64,000 bases of DNA from Oscillospiraceae bacterium (lineage in GTDB: Bacteria > Bacillota > Clostridia > Oscillospirales > Acutalibacteraceae), in NCBI GenBank assembly GCA_910574995.1, contig CAJTCS010000004.1, positions 124,001 through 188,000 of the forward strand, written 5' to 3'. How positions within the stretch are numbered: position 1 is the first letter of the stretch; the number at the start of each line of letters is the position of its first letter. The translations under genes were made by a program, and so were the position numbers. A model generated the notes under the pieces. It did no database searches, was not told the DNA's origin, and saw only the letters and a program-made list of their open reading frames with translations. This document shows positions 1 through 8,218 of the stretch, piece by piece.

Positions 1-1
1 G

Positions 2-679
2 GTGGTGCACTCTCGCGTAGACCCGGCGCAGACCTGGCAGGGGCAGATCGAGACCATTGAACGGGAGCCCACCCAGGACCAGAACAACGGCATGATGTAT
101 TATGGCGTGGATTCCGGGGAGCAAAGCTCGAAATACACCTTTTACGTGCTGTTAAGCGGCTTAGACGGCCTCATCCTGGGCCAGCATGTATATATCGAGC
201 CGGACGGCGGGGACAGCCAGCAGAAGGCTGGCCTGTGGTTGCCGGCGCCCTATGTGACGCATAACGAGGGCGGCAGTTTCGTGTGGGCCCAGGATGCGGA
301 AGAACGGCTGGAGCTGCGGGAGGTACAGCTGGGTGAATACGACTCGGACAATGACACGTACCAGATTGTAGAGGGGCTTACGCCCTCGGACTATATCGCC
401 TATCCCAGCGACAGCCTGGTAGAGGGCGGCCCCACCACGCTGGATGCTTCCCAGCAGTTTACAGAGGGCCCAGGGGACATGGACGGCGGCCTGGACGGCG
501 GGGCTGACATCGGCCTGGCGCCTTCTGACGATACTTTGCTGCCAGAGGCCGGCGAAGAAGATAGCCTGCCCAGCGGCGTGGAAGACGCCCTGCTGCCGGA
601 AAGCGGTGCGGACAGCGGGCTGGACGACGGCATGGATATCCCCGAAGCGGCCAAGGATTTCATGGTTGACACGTTTTAA
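2..679 (+). CDS. Membrane-fusion (HlyD/MacA-type) adaptor protein, C-terminal part
   Basis: The open frame runs in from the left edge, so only the C-terminal 225 residues are visible. They resemble the matching part of the complete adaptor at 1673-3613: a beta-barrel stretch (YTFYVLLSG...), a GLxxGQxV-like turn and a segment ending SDYIAYPSDSL that corresponds to EDFIAFPYGPD in the second adaptor. The tail (about residues 155-225) is low-complexity and rich in Asp, Gly and Glu. It was probably the adaptor of a preceding ABC exporter of the same kind, giving tandem paralogous systems. The family links an ABC permease to its export path outside the membrane. The substrate cannot be told. The true start lies outside the window. 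Confidence 0.7.
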   Translation: MVHSRVDPAQTWQGQIETIEREPTQDQNNGMMYYGVDSGEQSSKYTFYVLLSGLDGLILGQHVYIEPDGGDSQQKAGLWLPAPYVTHNEGGSFVWAQDAEERLELREVQLGEYDSDNDTYQIVEGLTPSDYIAYPSDSLVEGGPTTLDASQQFTEGPGDMDGGLDGGADIGLAPSDDTLLPEAGEEDSLPSGVEDALLPESGADSGLDDGMDIPEAAKDFMVDTF

Positions 680-684
680 GGGGG

Positions 685-710
685 GCCCGCCCTTCCCCGA
701 AAGGGCGGGC
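685..710 (+). terminator. GC-rich hairpin after the partial adaptor
   Basis: Perfect 10-bp inverted repeat GCCCGCCCTT/AAGGGCGGGC with a 6-nt loop, starting 5 nt after the stop codon and followed by a short T-rich stretch (ATTTTCT). It probably ends or attenuates transcription before the ATPase gene. The weak T-tract leaves some doubt. Confidence 0.65.
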
Positions 711-760
711 AGATTTTCTGGGCAGAGCCGGTGGCCCATACAGAAAGGAAAAACAGGCCT

Positions 761-1642
761 ATGATGCTGGAACTGCGGGACATCTGCAAAACATATATAC
801 AGGGGCGCATGGAGGTGCCCGTGCTGCGGGGTATCTCCCTTTCCGTGGAGGAGGGGGAGTACCTGGCCATTATGGGCCCGTCGGGCTCTGGCAAAACCAC
901 GCTGATGAACATCATCGGCTGCTTAGACAGCCCCACCTCTGGGGAATACCTGTTGGAAGGGGAAAACATAGCCGGGTTGGCGGACGGGAAGATGTCCGAC
1001 GTACGGCTGCACAGCATCGGCTTTGTGTTCCAAAGCTTTTACCTGCTGTCCCGGCAGTCTGCCCTGGACAACGTGGCGCTGCCCTTGCTGTATGCCGGGG
1101 TGCGCCGCCGGGAACGCCAGGACATGGCCCGCCAGGCATTGGAACGGGTGGGCCTGGGGGACCGCACAGAGTTCAAGCCCACCCAGCTTTCCGGCGGCCA
1201 ATGCCAGCGGGTAGCCATTGCCAGGGCCATTGTGAACAGCCCCAAGATTTTATTGGCCGACGAGCCCACCGGCGCGCTGGACACCCGGTCTGGCCAGCAA
1301 ATTATGGAGATCTTCCAGCGGCTGAACGACGAGGGCGTGACCATTGTAATGATTACCCACGAGCCGGAAATTGCCGCCCACGCCAAGCGCACGCTGCATA
1401 TCCGGGACGGAAGCCTGTTGGACGCAAACGGGAACCCGGTCTCCCCCCTGCCAGAAATGGAAGACCCCCCGCAGAACCCACAGGGGCCGGGCGCGCCCGC
1501 CCAAAAGGGGGGCGCTGTGGAAGCCGCCCCGCAGGCGGAAAGGCCTGGCGGCCCAGGGCAGCCTGGGGCGGCCCCCTATGAAGGCACCGTGGTGGACGAC
1601 CTGGAGCTGTTGTACTGGGAGGACGACGGGCCCGACGCGTGA
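761..1642 (+). CDS. ABC transporter ATP-binding protein, MacB/LolD class
   Basis: Nucleotide-binding subunit of an exporter that works with the adaptor and permease directly downstream. Visible motifs: Walker A GPSGSGKTT (residues 39-47), signature LSGGQCQRVAIARAI, Walker B ILLADEPTGALD and the H-loop MITHEPE. The LADEPTGALD form is typical of MacB/LolD-type ATPases. A Pro/Gly/Ala-rich, poorly conserved tail of about 60 residues follows the ATPase domain. Start chosen at ATG 761 because AGAAAGGAA lies 11-18 nt upstream; a GTG at 731 in the same frame has no such site. It is separated by 30 nt from the adaptor and is clearly in its operon. Confidence 0.9.
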   Translation: MMLELRDICKTYIQGRMEVPVLRGISLSVEEGEYLAIMGPSGSGKTTLMNIIGCLDSPTSGEYLLEGENIAGLADGKMSDVRLHSIGFVFQSFYLLSRQSALDNVALPLLYAGVRRRERQDMARQALERVGLGDRTEFKPTQLSGGQCQRVAIARAIVNSPKILLADEPTGALDTRSGQQIMEIFQRLNDEGVTIVMITHEPEIAAHAKRTLHIRDGSLLDANGNPVSPLPEMEDPPQNPQGPGAPAQKGGAVEAAPQAERPGGPGQPGAAPYEGTVVDDLELLYWEDDGPDA

Positions 1643-1672
1643 CCCGCTTTGGAAAGGAAGGTGGCTGCCAGG

Positions 1673-3613
1673 ATGGGCAAAAAGAAACTGAAAAAACGGG
1701 CCGTCCTCTTGCTGGCTGTAGCCGTGGCGCTGGCTGGGGCCGGATGGGGCGGGTGGTCCTATATACAATACCGCAACGACCAGAAAACCGTGGAGGTCAT
1801 GCCGGTAAGCTATCTGTCTACCGGCTATTGGGGGGACGAGAGCTCTTCTATGGGCACAGTGCTGAGCGACTATGTACAAGAGCTGTACCCCGAGGCTGAC
1901 AAGATTATTACGCAGATTTTCGTTACGGAAGGGCAGGAGGTGAAGATCGGCGACCCCCTGCTGCAATATGACAAGACCAAACTGGAACTGGACGTAGAGT
2001 CGAAAGAATTGGCGGTGAAACAGGCCGACCTGCGGATAGACGAGGCCCAGAAGCAGCTGAAAAAGCTGCAGAATACGAAACCTGCCTCTACCCCCAAGCC
2101 TGGCAGCAACGGCGGGGGCTCTACGGTGATCATACCGCCAACGCCCAGGCCCACGCCGACCCCTACGCCTACGCCGACGCCAACCCCCGTGCCCACCATC
2201 CCCCCGGCGGACGTGACGGTGTACGACCATTTGGACCTGAGCGCCCGGCCCTATAAGGGGGAGGGTACGACGGAAGACCCCTATGTGTTCCTGTGCACAG
2301 ACGGCTGTACCATGTCCCGGCGGTTTTTAGGCTGGCTGCTGGATGTGGAGCTGAGCCTGGATGAGGACGACCCGGAATACTGGGAAGAGGCGCCGGAGGT
2401 GGATTTGGCTACCCCCTTCGCGGCTGTATTCGAGGTGCGGGAGGACAACTCCAATTATGGGGAGGTTGTCTCCACTTTCCTGCTGGACGGCACCCAATGG
2501 AAGGGGTCTATCAGTACCCAAGGGCCCGTGCGCGTCGACTCTTTTTTAGACTCCTTGGCGCCAGAGCTTTTTGCAACGCCTACCCCCTCCCCTACCCCCA
2601 ACGCCAACAACTATGACGACATGGGGTATACCTCTGCCGAACTGACAGAGCTGATTGCCAAAAAGAAGGAAGAGATCCGCGACCTGCAGTTCAACCTGAA
2701 GCAAGCCAAGCTGAACCTGGAGATCGCCCAGCACGCATTGGAGAACTCTACCGTAACCAGCAACCTGGACGGCCGGGTGCGGTCTCTGCTGGAGCTGGAC
2801 GCCGCCGTGGCGGAAAGCAAGCCTTTCCTGGTGGTATCCGGCGCGGAAAAATACTACATTTCCGGGGTGCTAAGCGAAGGGCTGCTGGGCAGCGTGAACG
2901 TGGGCGATACCATTACGGCTATGTCTTGGATGACAGGCGCAAGCTATCAGGCGGAAATTGTATCTATTTCCGCCTACCCCCTGGACTCTTCGGGCAACTA
3001 CTATTACGGCGGGGGCAACCCGAACAGTTCTACCTACGAATTTACAGCTATTATCCAGGGGGACGACAGCACCCTGCAAAACGGCATGAACGTAGATATC
3101 ACCATGAGCGTACAGAACCTGGGGGATAGCCAGGCCCTATACCTGGAAAAGCCCTACCTGCGGGAGGACGACGGGGGATTCTATGTGATGAAGGCCGGCA
3201 CAGACAACCGGCTTTCCAAACAGTATGTGCAGATAGGCAAGGCCATTTACGGCGGCGGGTACCTGGAGATCCAATCTGGGCTGACAGCCGAGGACTTTAT
3301 CGCGTTCCCCTATGGCCCTGACACCAAGGAGGGCGTGCGGGCCCTGCTACAGGACAGCGAGGATCCCCCCTATCCGGAGGATGCGGACGGGACGTCTTCC
3401 TCCGCCGGCGGGCCGGGGGACAGCAGCAGCCTGCCCGCCTCTTTGGCAGAGGGCGCGGCCCTAGGCAAGGGCCTTGCGGGAAGCGCCGCGGGAACAGGCA
3501 TGGGGACAGGGGACGCGGCCCTGGACCTGCCCCAAGGGGCGGTTATTACCGGCCGGGACGAGAACGGCACGTATTTTGAGACAGAGAACGGAGGAGGGAT
3601 CATCCTTGATTGA
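1673..3613 (+). CDS. HlyD/MacA-type adaptor with a domain inserted in its hairpin
   Basis: Adaptor of the exporter, anchored by one N-terminal membrane segment (about residues 9-27, after a KKKLKKR positive patch). A first coiled-coil helix (about 105-143) leads into a Pro-Thr repeat linker (about 155-178). An inserted globular domain of about 120 residues follows, then a second PTPSPTPN linker (about 302-312) and the returning helix (about 318-360, ELTELIAKKKEEIRDLQ). The beta-barrel and membrane-proximal domains complete it, with a Gly/Ser/Ala-rich tail. Ordinary MacA-like adaptors lack the inserted domain. Start is ATG 1673, with AGGAAGG 11 nt upstream; a TTG at 1649 is in frame but has no site. 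The 3' end overlaps the permease start by 8 bp. Confidence 0.85.
   Translation: MGKKKLKKRAVLLLAVAVALAGAGWGGWSYIQYRNDQKTVEVMPVSYLSTGYWGDESSSMGTVLSDYVQELYPEADKIITQIFVTEGQEVKIGDPLLQYDKTKLELDVESKELAVKQADLRIDEAQKQLKKLQNTKPASTPKPGSNGGGSTVIIPPTPRPTPTPTPTPTPTPVPTIPPADVTVYDHLDLSARPYKGEGTTEDPYVFLCTDGCTMSRRFLGWLLDVELSLDEDDPEYWEEAPEVDLATPFAAVFEVREDNSNYGEVVSTFLLDGTQWKGSISTQGPVRVDSFLDSLAPELFATPTPSPTPNANNYDDMGYTSAELTELIAKKKEEIRDLQFNLKQAKLNLEIAQHALENSTVTSNLDGRVRSLLELDAAVAESKPFLVVSGAEKYYISGVLSEGLLGSVNVGDTITAMSWMTGASYQAEIVSISAYPLDSSGNYYYGGGNPNSSTYEFTAIIQGDDSTLQNGMNVDITMSVQNLGDSQALYLEKPYLREDDGGFYVMKAGTDNRLSKQYVQIGKAIYGGGYLEIQSGLTAEDFIAFPYGPDTKEGVRALLQDSEDPPYPEDADGTSSSAGGPGDSSSLPASLAEGAALGKGLAGSAAGTGMGTGDAALDLPQGAVITGRDENGTYFETENGGGIILD
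2135..2205 (+). repeat. Pro-Thr coding microsatellite
   Basis: Degenerate tandem CCxACx hexamers encoding PTPRPTPTPTPTPTPTPVPT, the linker before the inserted domain of the adaptor. Repeat number could vary by slippage, changing linker length in frame. Confidence 0.75.
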
Positions 3614-4865
3614 GAATATCCGCCTGTCCTTCCAGGGTATCTGGTCCCATAAGATGCGTTCTTTCCTGACCATGCTGGGCATCATCATAGGCATCGCGGC
3701 CATCATCTCCATCGTGTCCACCATCAAGGGCACCAACGAGCAGATCAAACAGAACCTTATCGGCTCTGGCAACAACATGACCCGTATCCAGCTGTACCGC
3801 AAGGACTATGACTATGCCTACAACATCGAGACAGAGGGGATGCCCCAGGGTATCCCCCAGGTAAGCGACGAGGTGTTCAATTCGGTGCTGGATTTGCCGG
3901 ATGTGATGTCCGCCGCCGTGTACAACCGCCGCACCAGCTATAACAGCACCTTCTATTACGGCAACACCGAGCTTTCCGGCTGCGAGGTTTTTGGCATTGA
4001 CAACGCCTATTTTTCCACCTGCGGCTATTCCGTAAAGCGGGGCCGTTCCTTTGTGCCCAAGGACTTTACGGGTTTCCGCCATGTGGCGGTGCTGGACAGC
4101 AACACAGCCCAGCTGTTCTTCCAGGGGGAAGACCCCATTGGGAAAACCATCGAGTTCAAGTCCATTGCCCTGGTGGTGGTGGGGGTGGTAGAGCTGGACT
4201 CCAAGTTCGAGCCAGTCATCAACACCATAGAGGACTACTATACCTACAACAGCTCCCAGTCTGCCGGGGCCGTGTTTGTGCCTGACAGCATCTGGCCCTC
4301 CCTGTTCGCCTATGACGAGCCCCAGGAGATCGCGGTGCAGGTGTCCCACACCGAAGCCATGTCCACCGTGGGCGAGGCTGTGGCGGAATTGCTGAACACC
4401 CAAGGCTCTAACGAGAACATCCTCTACAAGGCGGAGGACACCCTGAAGAAAGCCAAGGAGCTGCAGGATCTGAACAACGCTACCAACCAACAGCTGATCT
4501 GGATCGCCAGCATCTCCCTGCTGGTGGGAGGCATTGGCGTGATGAACATCATGCTGGTATCGGTAACAGAGCGCACCCGGGAGATCGGCCTGAAAAAGGC
4601 TATTGGGGCCAAAAAAGGCCGCATTTTATGGCAATTCCTGACAGAAGCCGCCGTGCTGACCGGCCTGGGCGGGCTGCTGGGTGTAGGGGCCGGTATCGGT
4701 ATGGCCCAGCTTATCTCCAACCTGACCGAAGCCCCGGTGTCCATCAGCGTGCCTTTCATGCTGCTGGCGGTGATTTTCTCGATGGCTATCGGCATCCTGT
4801 TCGGGCTGCTGCCCTCTGTAAAGGCTGCCAACCTGAACCCCATCGACGCCCTGCGCCACGAGTAA
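3606..4865 (+). CDS. ABC transporter permease, MacB/FtsX-like
   Basis: Membrane subunit of the export complex. One N-terminal membrane helix (about residues 15-38) is followed by a large extracytoplasmic MacB_PCD domain of about 240 residues. Three C-terminal helices come next (SISLLVGGIGVMNIMLVSV; LTGLGGLLGVGAGIGMA; LLAVIFSMAIGILFGLLP), with the FtsX-family loop TERTREIGLKKAIGAKKG between them and the family ending PIDALRHE. The start is taken as TTG 3606, which has GGAGGG 8 nt upstream and overlaps the adaptor stop; this begins the protein at the expected IENIRLSF. The longer frame from 3474 encodes unrelated residues upstream. The substrate may be a peptide or antimicrobial, but nothing in the sequence proves it. 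Confidence 0.88.
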   Translation: MIENIRLSFQGIWSHKMRSFLTMLGIIIGIAAIISIVSTIKGTNEQIKQNLIGSGNNMTRIQLYRKDYDYAYNIETEGMPQGIPQVSDEVFNSVLDLPDVMSAAVYNRRTSYNSTFYYGNTELSGCEVFGIDNAYFSTCGYSVKRGRSFVPKDFTGFRHVAVLDSNTAQLFFQGEDPIGKTIEFKSIALVVVGVVELDSKFEPVINTIEDYYTYNSSQSAGAVFVPDSIWPSLFAYDEPQEIAVQVSHTEAMSTVGEAVAELLNTQGSNENILYKAEDTLKKAKELQDLNNATNQQLIWIASISLLVGGIGVMNIMLVSVTERTREIGLKKAIGAKKGRILWQFLTEAAVLTGLGGLLGVGAGIGMAQLISNLTEAPVSISVPFMLLAVIFSMAIGILFGLLPSVKAANLNPIDALRHE

Positions 4866-4883
4866 GCCCCAGGCGGCCGCGCA

Positions 4884-4920
4884 CCTGCCCCCCGGCTTTC
4901 GATTACCGGGGGCGGGCAGG
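4884..4920 (+). terminator. Hairpin after the MacB-type operon
   Basis: CCTGCCCCCCGG pairs with CCGGGGGCGGGCAGG with a 3-nt bulge and a 10-nt loop, 19 nt after the permease stop. There is no T-tract, so a terminator role is only plausible. Confidence 0.4.
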
Positions 4921-4961
4921 CCGGCAGCCTATCCACGCGCCCCGGTGAAAGGATATACGGA

Positions 4962-5333
4962 ATGAAAAAAGTGTATAAGCACTTGCTGTTCGCTTCGGCC
5001 GCGCTGGTTTGCGTCCATCTGCCCCTGCTGGCCATGTATGTGGTAAAGGCTGGGCCGGCTGCCTACATCCTGTTTTATTACCCGCCCGTTACCTTGATCC
5101 CCTTTACCGCTTTGGTTTTGGGTATCTGTGCCGGCGCCCACCTCAAACGGTACTGGTATGTGCCCCTATTGGCGCCCATGTCTTACTGGTTGAGCTTCTA
5201 CGGGGCCTTCCAGCCTTATCGGTGGATGGGGGCCTACCTGCTGCTGGGGGCGGCCGGGATGCTTGCCTGCCACTTTGCCCGCTTGCTCTTGCGGCGGAGA
5301 AGGGAGGGTCTTACCCATGAAAACGATATATAA
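4962..5333 (+). CDS. Small integral membrane protein, paralogue 1
   Basis: 123 residues with about four hydrophobic segments (near 8-28, 34-56, 67-85 and 89-110) and a basic C-terminal end (RLLLRRRREG). I do not recognise a named family. It is clearly related to the next gene: both begin MK-x-x-YKHL and share an aromatic motif (KRYWYVPLL here, RRFWYVPVL there), so the pair arose by duplication. The start has GAAAGGA 11-17 nt upstream. The 3' end overlaps the next gene by 17 bp, so the two are probably made together and may form a heteromeric membrane unit. Confidence 0.7.
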   Translation: MKKVYKHLLFASAALVCVHLPLLAMYVVKAGPAAYILFYYPPVTLIPFTALVLGICAGAHLKRYWYVPLLAPMSYWLSFYGAFQPYRWMGAYLLLGAAGMLACHFARLLLRRRREGLTHENDI

Positions 5334-5694
5334 GCATTTGGGCGTTGCTTTGGCCTGCACGGCTTTTTTCCTTATACCGCCTTTTTGGGCCGTGCGTTTT
5401 GTAGAGGGACACGCAGGTATTGGGGTGATGCTTCTGCTGTTTTTGGTGATTGACCCGCTATATGCCTTGGGCATGGGCATCCTGGCCGGGTTGCGGGTCC
5501 GCCGGTTCTGGTATGTGCCGGTTTTGAACGCTTTCCTGTTCTGGGCCGGGGCGTGCTTGAGCCTGGAAGAGATGAACCCGGATTTCCTGGTTTACACCCT
5601 GGCATACCTACTGATTGGCGGGGTGGCCGCGGCTGCCGCACGGGGCATTGCATGGGCCGCGCAAAAGCATAAAGAAAAAAAAGCCGCGCCGTAA
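5317..5694 (+). CDS. Small integral membrane protein, paralogue 2
   Basis: 125 residues, four predicted membrane segments and a Lys-rich cytoplasmic tail (AQKHKEKKAAP). Start is ATG 5317 with GGGAGGG 8 nt upstream; the longer frame from 5263 would lie inside the preceding gene. It shares the YKHL start and the FWYVPVLNA motif with the neighbouring paralogue. Function unknown; the gene order after a MacB-type exporter suggests an accessory or immunity-like membrane role, but that is inference only. Confidence 0.7.
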   Translation: MKTIYKHLGVALACTAFFLIPPFWAVRFVEGHAGIGVMLLLFLVIDPLYALGMGILAGLRVRRFWYVPVLNAFLFWAGACLSLEEMNPDFLVYTLAYLLIGGVAAAAARGIAWAAQKHKEKKAAP

Positions 5695-5709
5695 CGGGCC
5701 GGCTTTTTT
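5677..5709. terminator. Rho-independent terminator
   Basis: AAAAAAGCCG pairs with CGGCTTTTTT around a short GC-rich loop, overlapping the stop codon of the second membrane gene. The A- and T-tracts on both sides would let it work in both directions. Confidence 0.8.
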
Positions 5710-5751
5710 AGTACAAGAAACGAAAACTCTCCAAAAAAAGCCCGCAAGATG

Positions 5752-5802
5752 TTGCAAAACTGGCAGGAATGGTGTATAATAGTTGCAAATATAACTATTA
5801 TA
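5752..5802 (+). promoter_or_regulatory. Sigma-A promoter with overlapping operator-like inverted repeat
   Basis: -35 TTGCAA (5752-5757) and a perfect -10 TATAAT (5775-5780) are separated by 17 bp. A perfect 10-bp inverted repeat TATAATAGTT/AACTATTATA (5775-5784 and 5793-5802, 8-nt loop) begins exactly at the -10 box and ends just before the AGGAGG ribosome site (5804-5809). A repressor bound there would block RNA polymerase; a hairpin in the RNA leader is the other possibility. Confidence 0.8.
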
Positions 5803-5818
5803 CAGGAGGTTGCTTCCC

Positions 5819-7054
5819 ATGAAAGAATTGAGGATCGGGATCATCGGCACCGGGATGATCTCACACCGGCATATGACCATCTGGTCAAACGTCCCCGACG
5901 CCAAGGTAGTGGCTGGGTGCGATATCGACGAGAAAAAGGTGAACGCCTGGGGCGAGCAGTACGGCATCCCCCAAGAGGACCTGTATGTAGACTTCCGGGA
6001 AATGCTGAAGCGGGACGACCTGGACGCCATTGACGTATGCGTACATAACAACCTGCACACACCTGTCTCGGTAGCCGTGATGAAGGCGGGCTTCCCCTGC
6101 TATTGCGAAAAGCCCATGGCCGCCAGCTATGCCGACGCCAAGATCATCTATGACGCGGCCAAGGCCACCGGCCAGAAGCTGGCCGTGCAAATCAGCTCCC
6201 TGTTCAACCTGCAGACCCGCTATGCCAAAAAGCTAATTGAAGAGGGCAAGCTGGGCAAGCTGTACCACGCCCGCAGCGTGGGCCACCGCCGCGAGGGCCG
6301 TCCCGGCTTCGACATGCCCATGTTCTCCCGTGATTTTATCAAGGGCGACATTGGCGTACAGGGCCCCCTGTGCGACCTGGGCATCTACCACTTGGCCCAG
6401 ATGCTGTACATCATGGGCATGCCCGAGCTGGACACCATATACGGCCTGTCCTCCGCCGACTATTACCAAGACCCCCGCCTGCTGCCCGACGGCCTGACCT
6501 ACGACGTGGAAGACCTGAGCGTGGGCATCGCCAAGTTCAAGAACGGCGTGTCTTTGGACATCTACGAAGACTGGGCCATGCATATGGACCAGGTGGGCAC
6601 CAGCTTTGTGGCGGGCTCTATGGGCGGCATCAAGCTGATCGACGTGGATACCTCTGGCGGCGAGCTGGCCGTGCCCAAGGGCGGGCGTATCATGGGCGGC
6701 GGCCGTGCCCAGCAGCCCACGCTGGAATTCTTCGGGTATGAAGATGGCATGAAGACCTCTAAGGTCATCAATTGCCAAGAAAACGGCCGCAAGGAAGCCC
6801 AGGTGGAGCCCCGCATGGCCCTGTATAACGACAACCAAGTGCATTGGACAGCCTATCTCCGGGGGGATCTGGACGACAGCACCCGCATCGACACCCCCTA
6901 TATCGCCATGGAGACGGCCCTGTTGTCCGACGCCATCTTTGTCTCCCAACAGCTGAACCGCAGCGTGACTGCCGACGAAGTGCGGGAGATGTCCAAGTCG
7001 ATTGCCCTGCACAAGCAGGAAACCCCCTGGGGCGTAATCGAATACGATTTCTAA
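5819..7054 (+). CDS. Gfo/Idh/MocA-family NAD(P)-dependent oxidoreductase
   Basis: Cytoplasmic dehydrogenase of about 411 residues. The N-terminal Rossmann fold shows GIIGTGMIS (residues 7-15) and an acidic end of beta-2 (CDID). The family motif CEKPMA, with its catalytic-site Lys, comes at about residue 100. The C-terminal half is the alpha/beta substrate domain (GHRREGRPGFDMP... GDIGVQGPLCDLGIYHLAQML), in which the conserved D-x-G-x-H-x-x-Q pattern is visible. Family members oxidise sugars, inositols or sugar derivatives; the exact substrate is not readable. Start ATG 5819 has AGGAGG 9 nt upstream. It forms an operon with the 2-hydroxyacid dehydrogenase. Confidence 0.88.
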   Translation: MKELRIGIIGTGMISHRHMTIWSNVPDAKVVAGCDIDEKKVNAWGEQYGIPQEDLYVDFREMLKRDDLDAIDVCVHNNLHTPVSVAVMKAGFPCYCEKPMAASYADAKIIYDAAKATGQKLAVQISSLFNLQTRYAKKLIEEGKLGKLYHARSVGHRREGRPGFDMPMFSRDFIKGDIGVQGPLCDLGIYHLAQMLYIMGMPELDTIYGLSSADYYQDPRLLPDGLTYDVEDLSVGIAKFKNGVSLDIYEDWAMHMDQVGTSFVAGSMGGIKLIDVDTSGGELAVPKGGRIMGGGRAQQPTLEFFGYEDGMKTSKVINCQENGRKEAQVEPRMALYNDNQVHWTAYLRGDLDDSTRIDTPYIAMETALLSDAIFVSQQLNRSVTADEVREMSKSIALHKQETPWGVIEYDF

Positions 7055-7105
7055 TCCCTGTTGGCAGCCCCCACAAAAAACCAGATGTAGGAGGAAATTT
7101 TTACT

Positions 7106-8059
7106 ATGCATATCGTATTGGCCGAACCGTTGGGCATCCGGCAAGAGCTGCTGGAGCAATACGCCCAAGAGGTGGAGGCTTTGGGCCACCGGTTCACCTG
7201 GTATCCGGACAGGCCTGGCGGCGCAGGGGACCTCCTGCACCGGGTGGAAGGGGCCGACGCGGTTATTGTGGCCAATTACCCCTTCCCCGGGGAGGTGGTG
7301 CGCGGCGCGGAAAACCTGCGGTATATCGACGTGGCTTTCACCGGGGTGGACCACGTGGATATCGGCGCCTGCAAGGAACGGGGGATTTCCGTTTCCAATG
7401 CTTCCGGCTATTCAGACGTAGCTGTGGCCGAGCTGGCCTTTGGGCTGATGCTGGGCCTATCCCGCAGGCTGCTGCCCTGTGACGGCGCCACCCGCAGCCA
7501 AGGGACCAAGGACGGCCTAGTTGGCACTGAGCTTTTCCAGAAGGTCTTGGGCGTGGTGGGCGCTGGGAAGATCGGCACGGCGGTGGTGCGCATTGCCCTG
7601 GCCTTTGGCATGCGGGTGCTGGTGTACAACCGCAGCGTAAAGCCCCAGCTGGAGGCCATGGGGGCCACTTTCGTCACGCTGGAGGAACTGATGGCCCAAA
7701 GCGACATCGTCACTCTGCACATCCCCAACACGCCCCAGACCCAAGGGCTTATCAGCCGGGAGATGCTGGCCCTGATGAAACCCACGGCCATGCTTATCAA
7801 TACAGCCCGGGGGCCCATTGTGGATAACGGGGCCCTGGCAGAGGCCCTTTGCCAGGGGCGCATTGCGGCGGCGGGGATAGATGTATTTGAAATGGAGCCC
7901 CCTATCCCGGCGGACCACCCGCTGGTGGGCGCGCCCCATACCCTGCTGACCCCCCATGTGGCTTTCGCCACGGAAGAAGCCCTGGAGCGCCGGGCAGCCA
8001 TCGTATTTGACAACCTGAAAGCCTGGCTGTCTGGGACGGTCCAGAATCAGGTGTGCTGA
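7106..8059 (+). CDS. D-isomer-specific 2-hydroxyacid dehydrogenase
   Basis: 317 residues, the usual length for this NAD-dependent family (phosphoglycerate dehydrogenase/hydroxypyruvate reductase type). Visible: dinucleotide motif GVVGAGKIG, the substrate/NAD motif NTARGPIVDNGAL holding the catalytic Arg, the Glu in GIDVFEMEPP and the catalytic His in LLTPHVAF. AGGAGG lies 11 nt before ATG 7106. Its position 51 bp after the Gfo/Idh/MocA gene suggests one pathway that handles a sugar-acid or keto-acid intermediate; which one is unknown. Confidence 0.88.
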   Translation: MHIVLAEPLGIRQELLEQYAQEVEALGHRFTWYPDRPGGAGDLLHRVEGADAVIVANYPFPGEVVRGAENLRYIDVAFTGVDHVDIGACKERGISVSNASGYSDVAVAELAFGLMLGLSRRLLPCDGATRSQGTKDGLVGTELFQKVLGVVGAGKIGTAVVRIALAFGMRVLVYNRSVKPQLEAMGATFVTLEELMAQSDIVTLHIPNTPQTQGLISREMLALMKPTAMLINTARGPIVDNGALAEALCQGRIAAAGIDVFEMEPPIPADHPLVGAPHTLLTPHVAFATEEALERRAAIVFDNLKAWLSGTVQNQVC

Positions 8060-8104
8060 CCCCCCCAAGAAAAGGGGACGCTTATACGTGGACCATACAA
8101 AAGG

Positions 8105-8133
8105 CAGGACGGGCGCTTTGCCCGTCCTGTTTG
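8105..8133 (+). terminator. Rho-independent terminator after the dehydrogenase operon
   Basis: Perfect 10-bp stem CAGGACGGGC/GCCCGTCCTG with a 5-nt loop and a following TTT. Confidence 0.8.
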
Positions 8134-8218
8134 CCGTATGGCGCCCCACCCAGTCCCCGTACCGCAAAAAAGGTTGAAACATGGGGGATTTTCTGATAGA
8201 ATTATATATAGTTAACGC

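Noticed and set aside
2135-2205. Short tandem repeat that could be mistaken for a CRISPR fragment
   Set aside because: It is an in-frame Pro-Thr coding repeat with no spacers; no cas gene is present in the window.
1250-2230. Long minus-strand open frame (326 codons) across the adaptor and ATPase genes
   Set aside because: It lies opposite well-supported genes in GC-rich DNA, encodes low-complexity His/Gly/Arg-rich sequence and has no ribosome site. The same applies to the long opposite-strand frames at 3600-4490, 6233-7354, 9985-11265 and 11679-12692.
3474-3605. Upstream extension of the permease frame
   Set aside because: These codons lie inside the adaptor gene and do not resemble permease sequence; a TTG with a good ribosome site begins the conserved protein.
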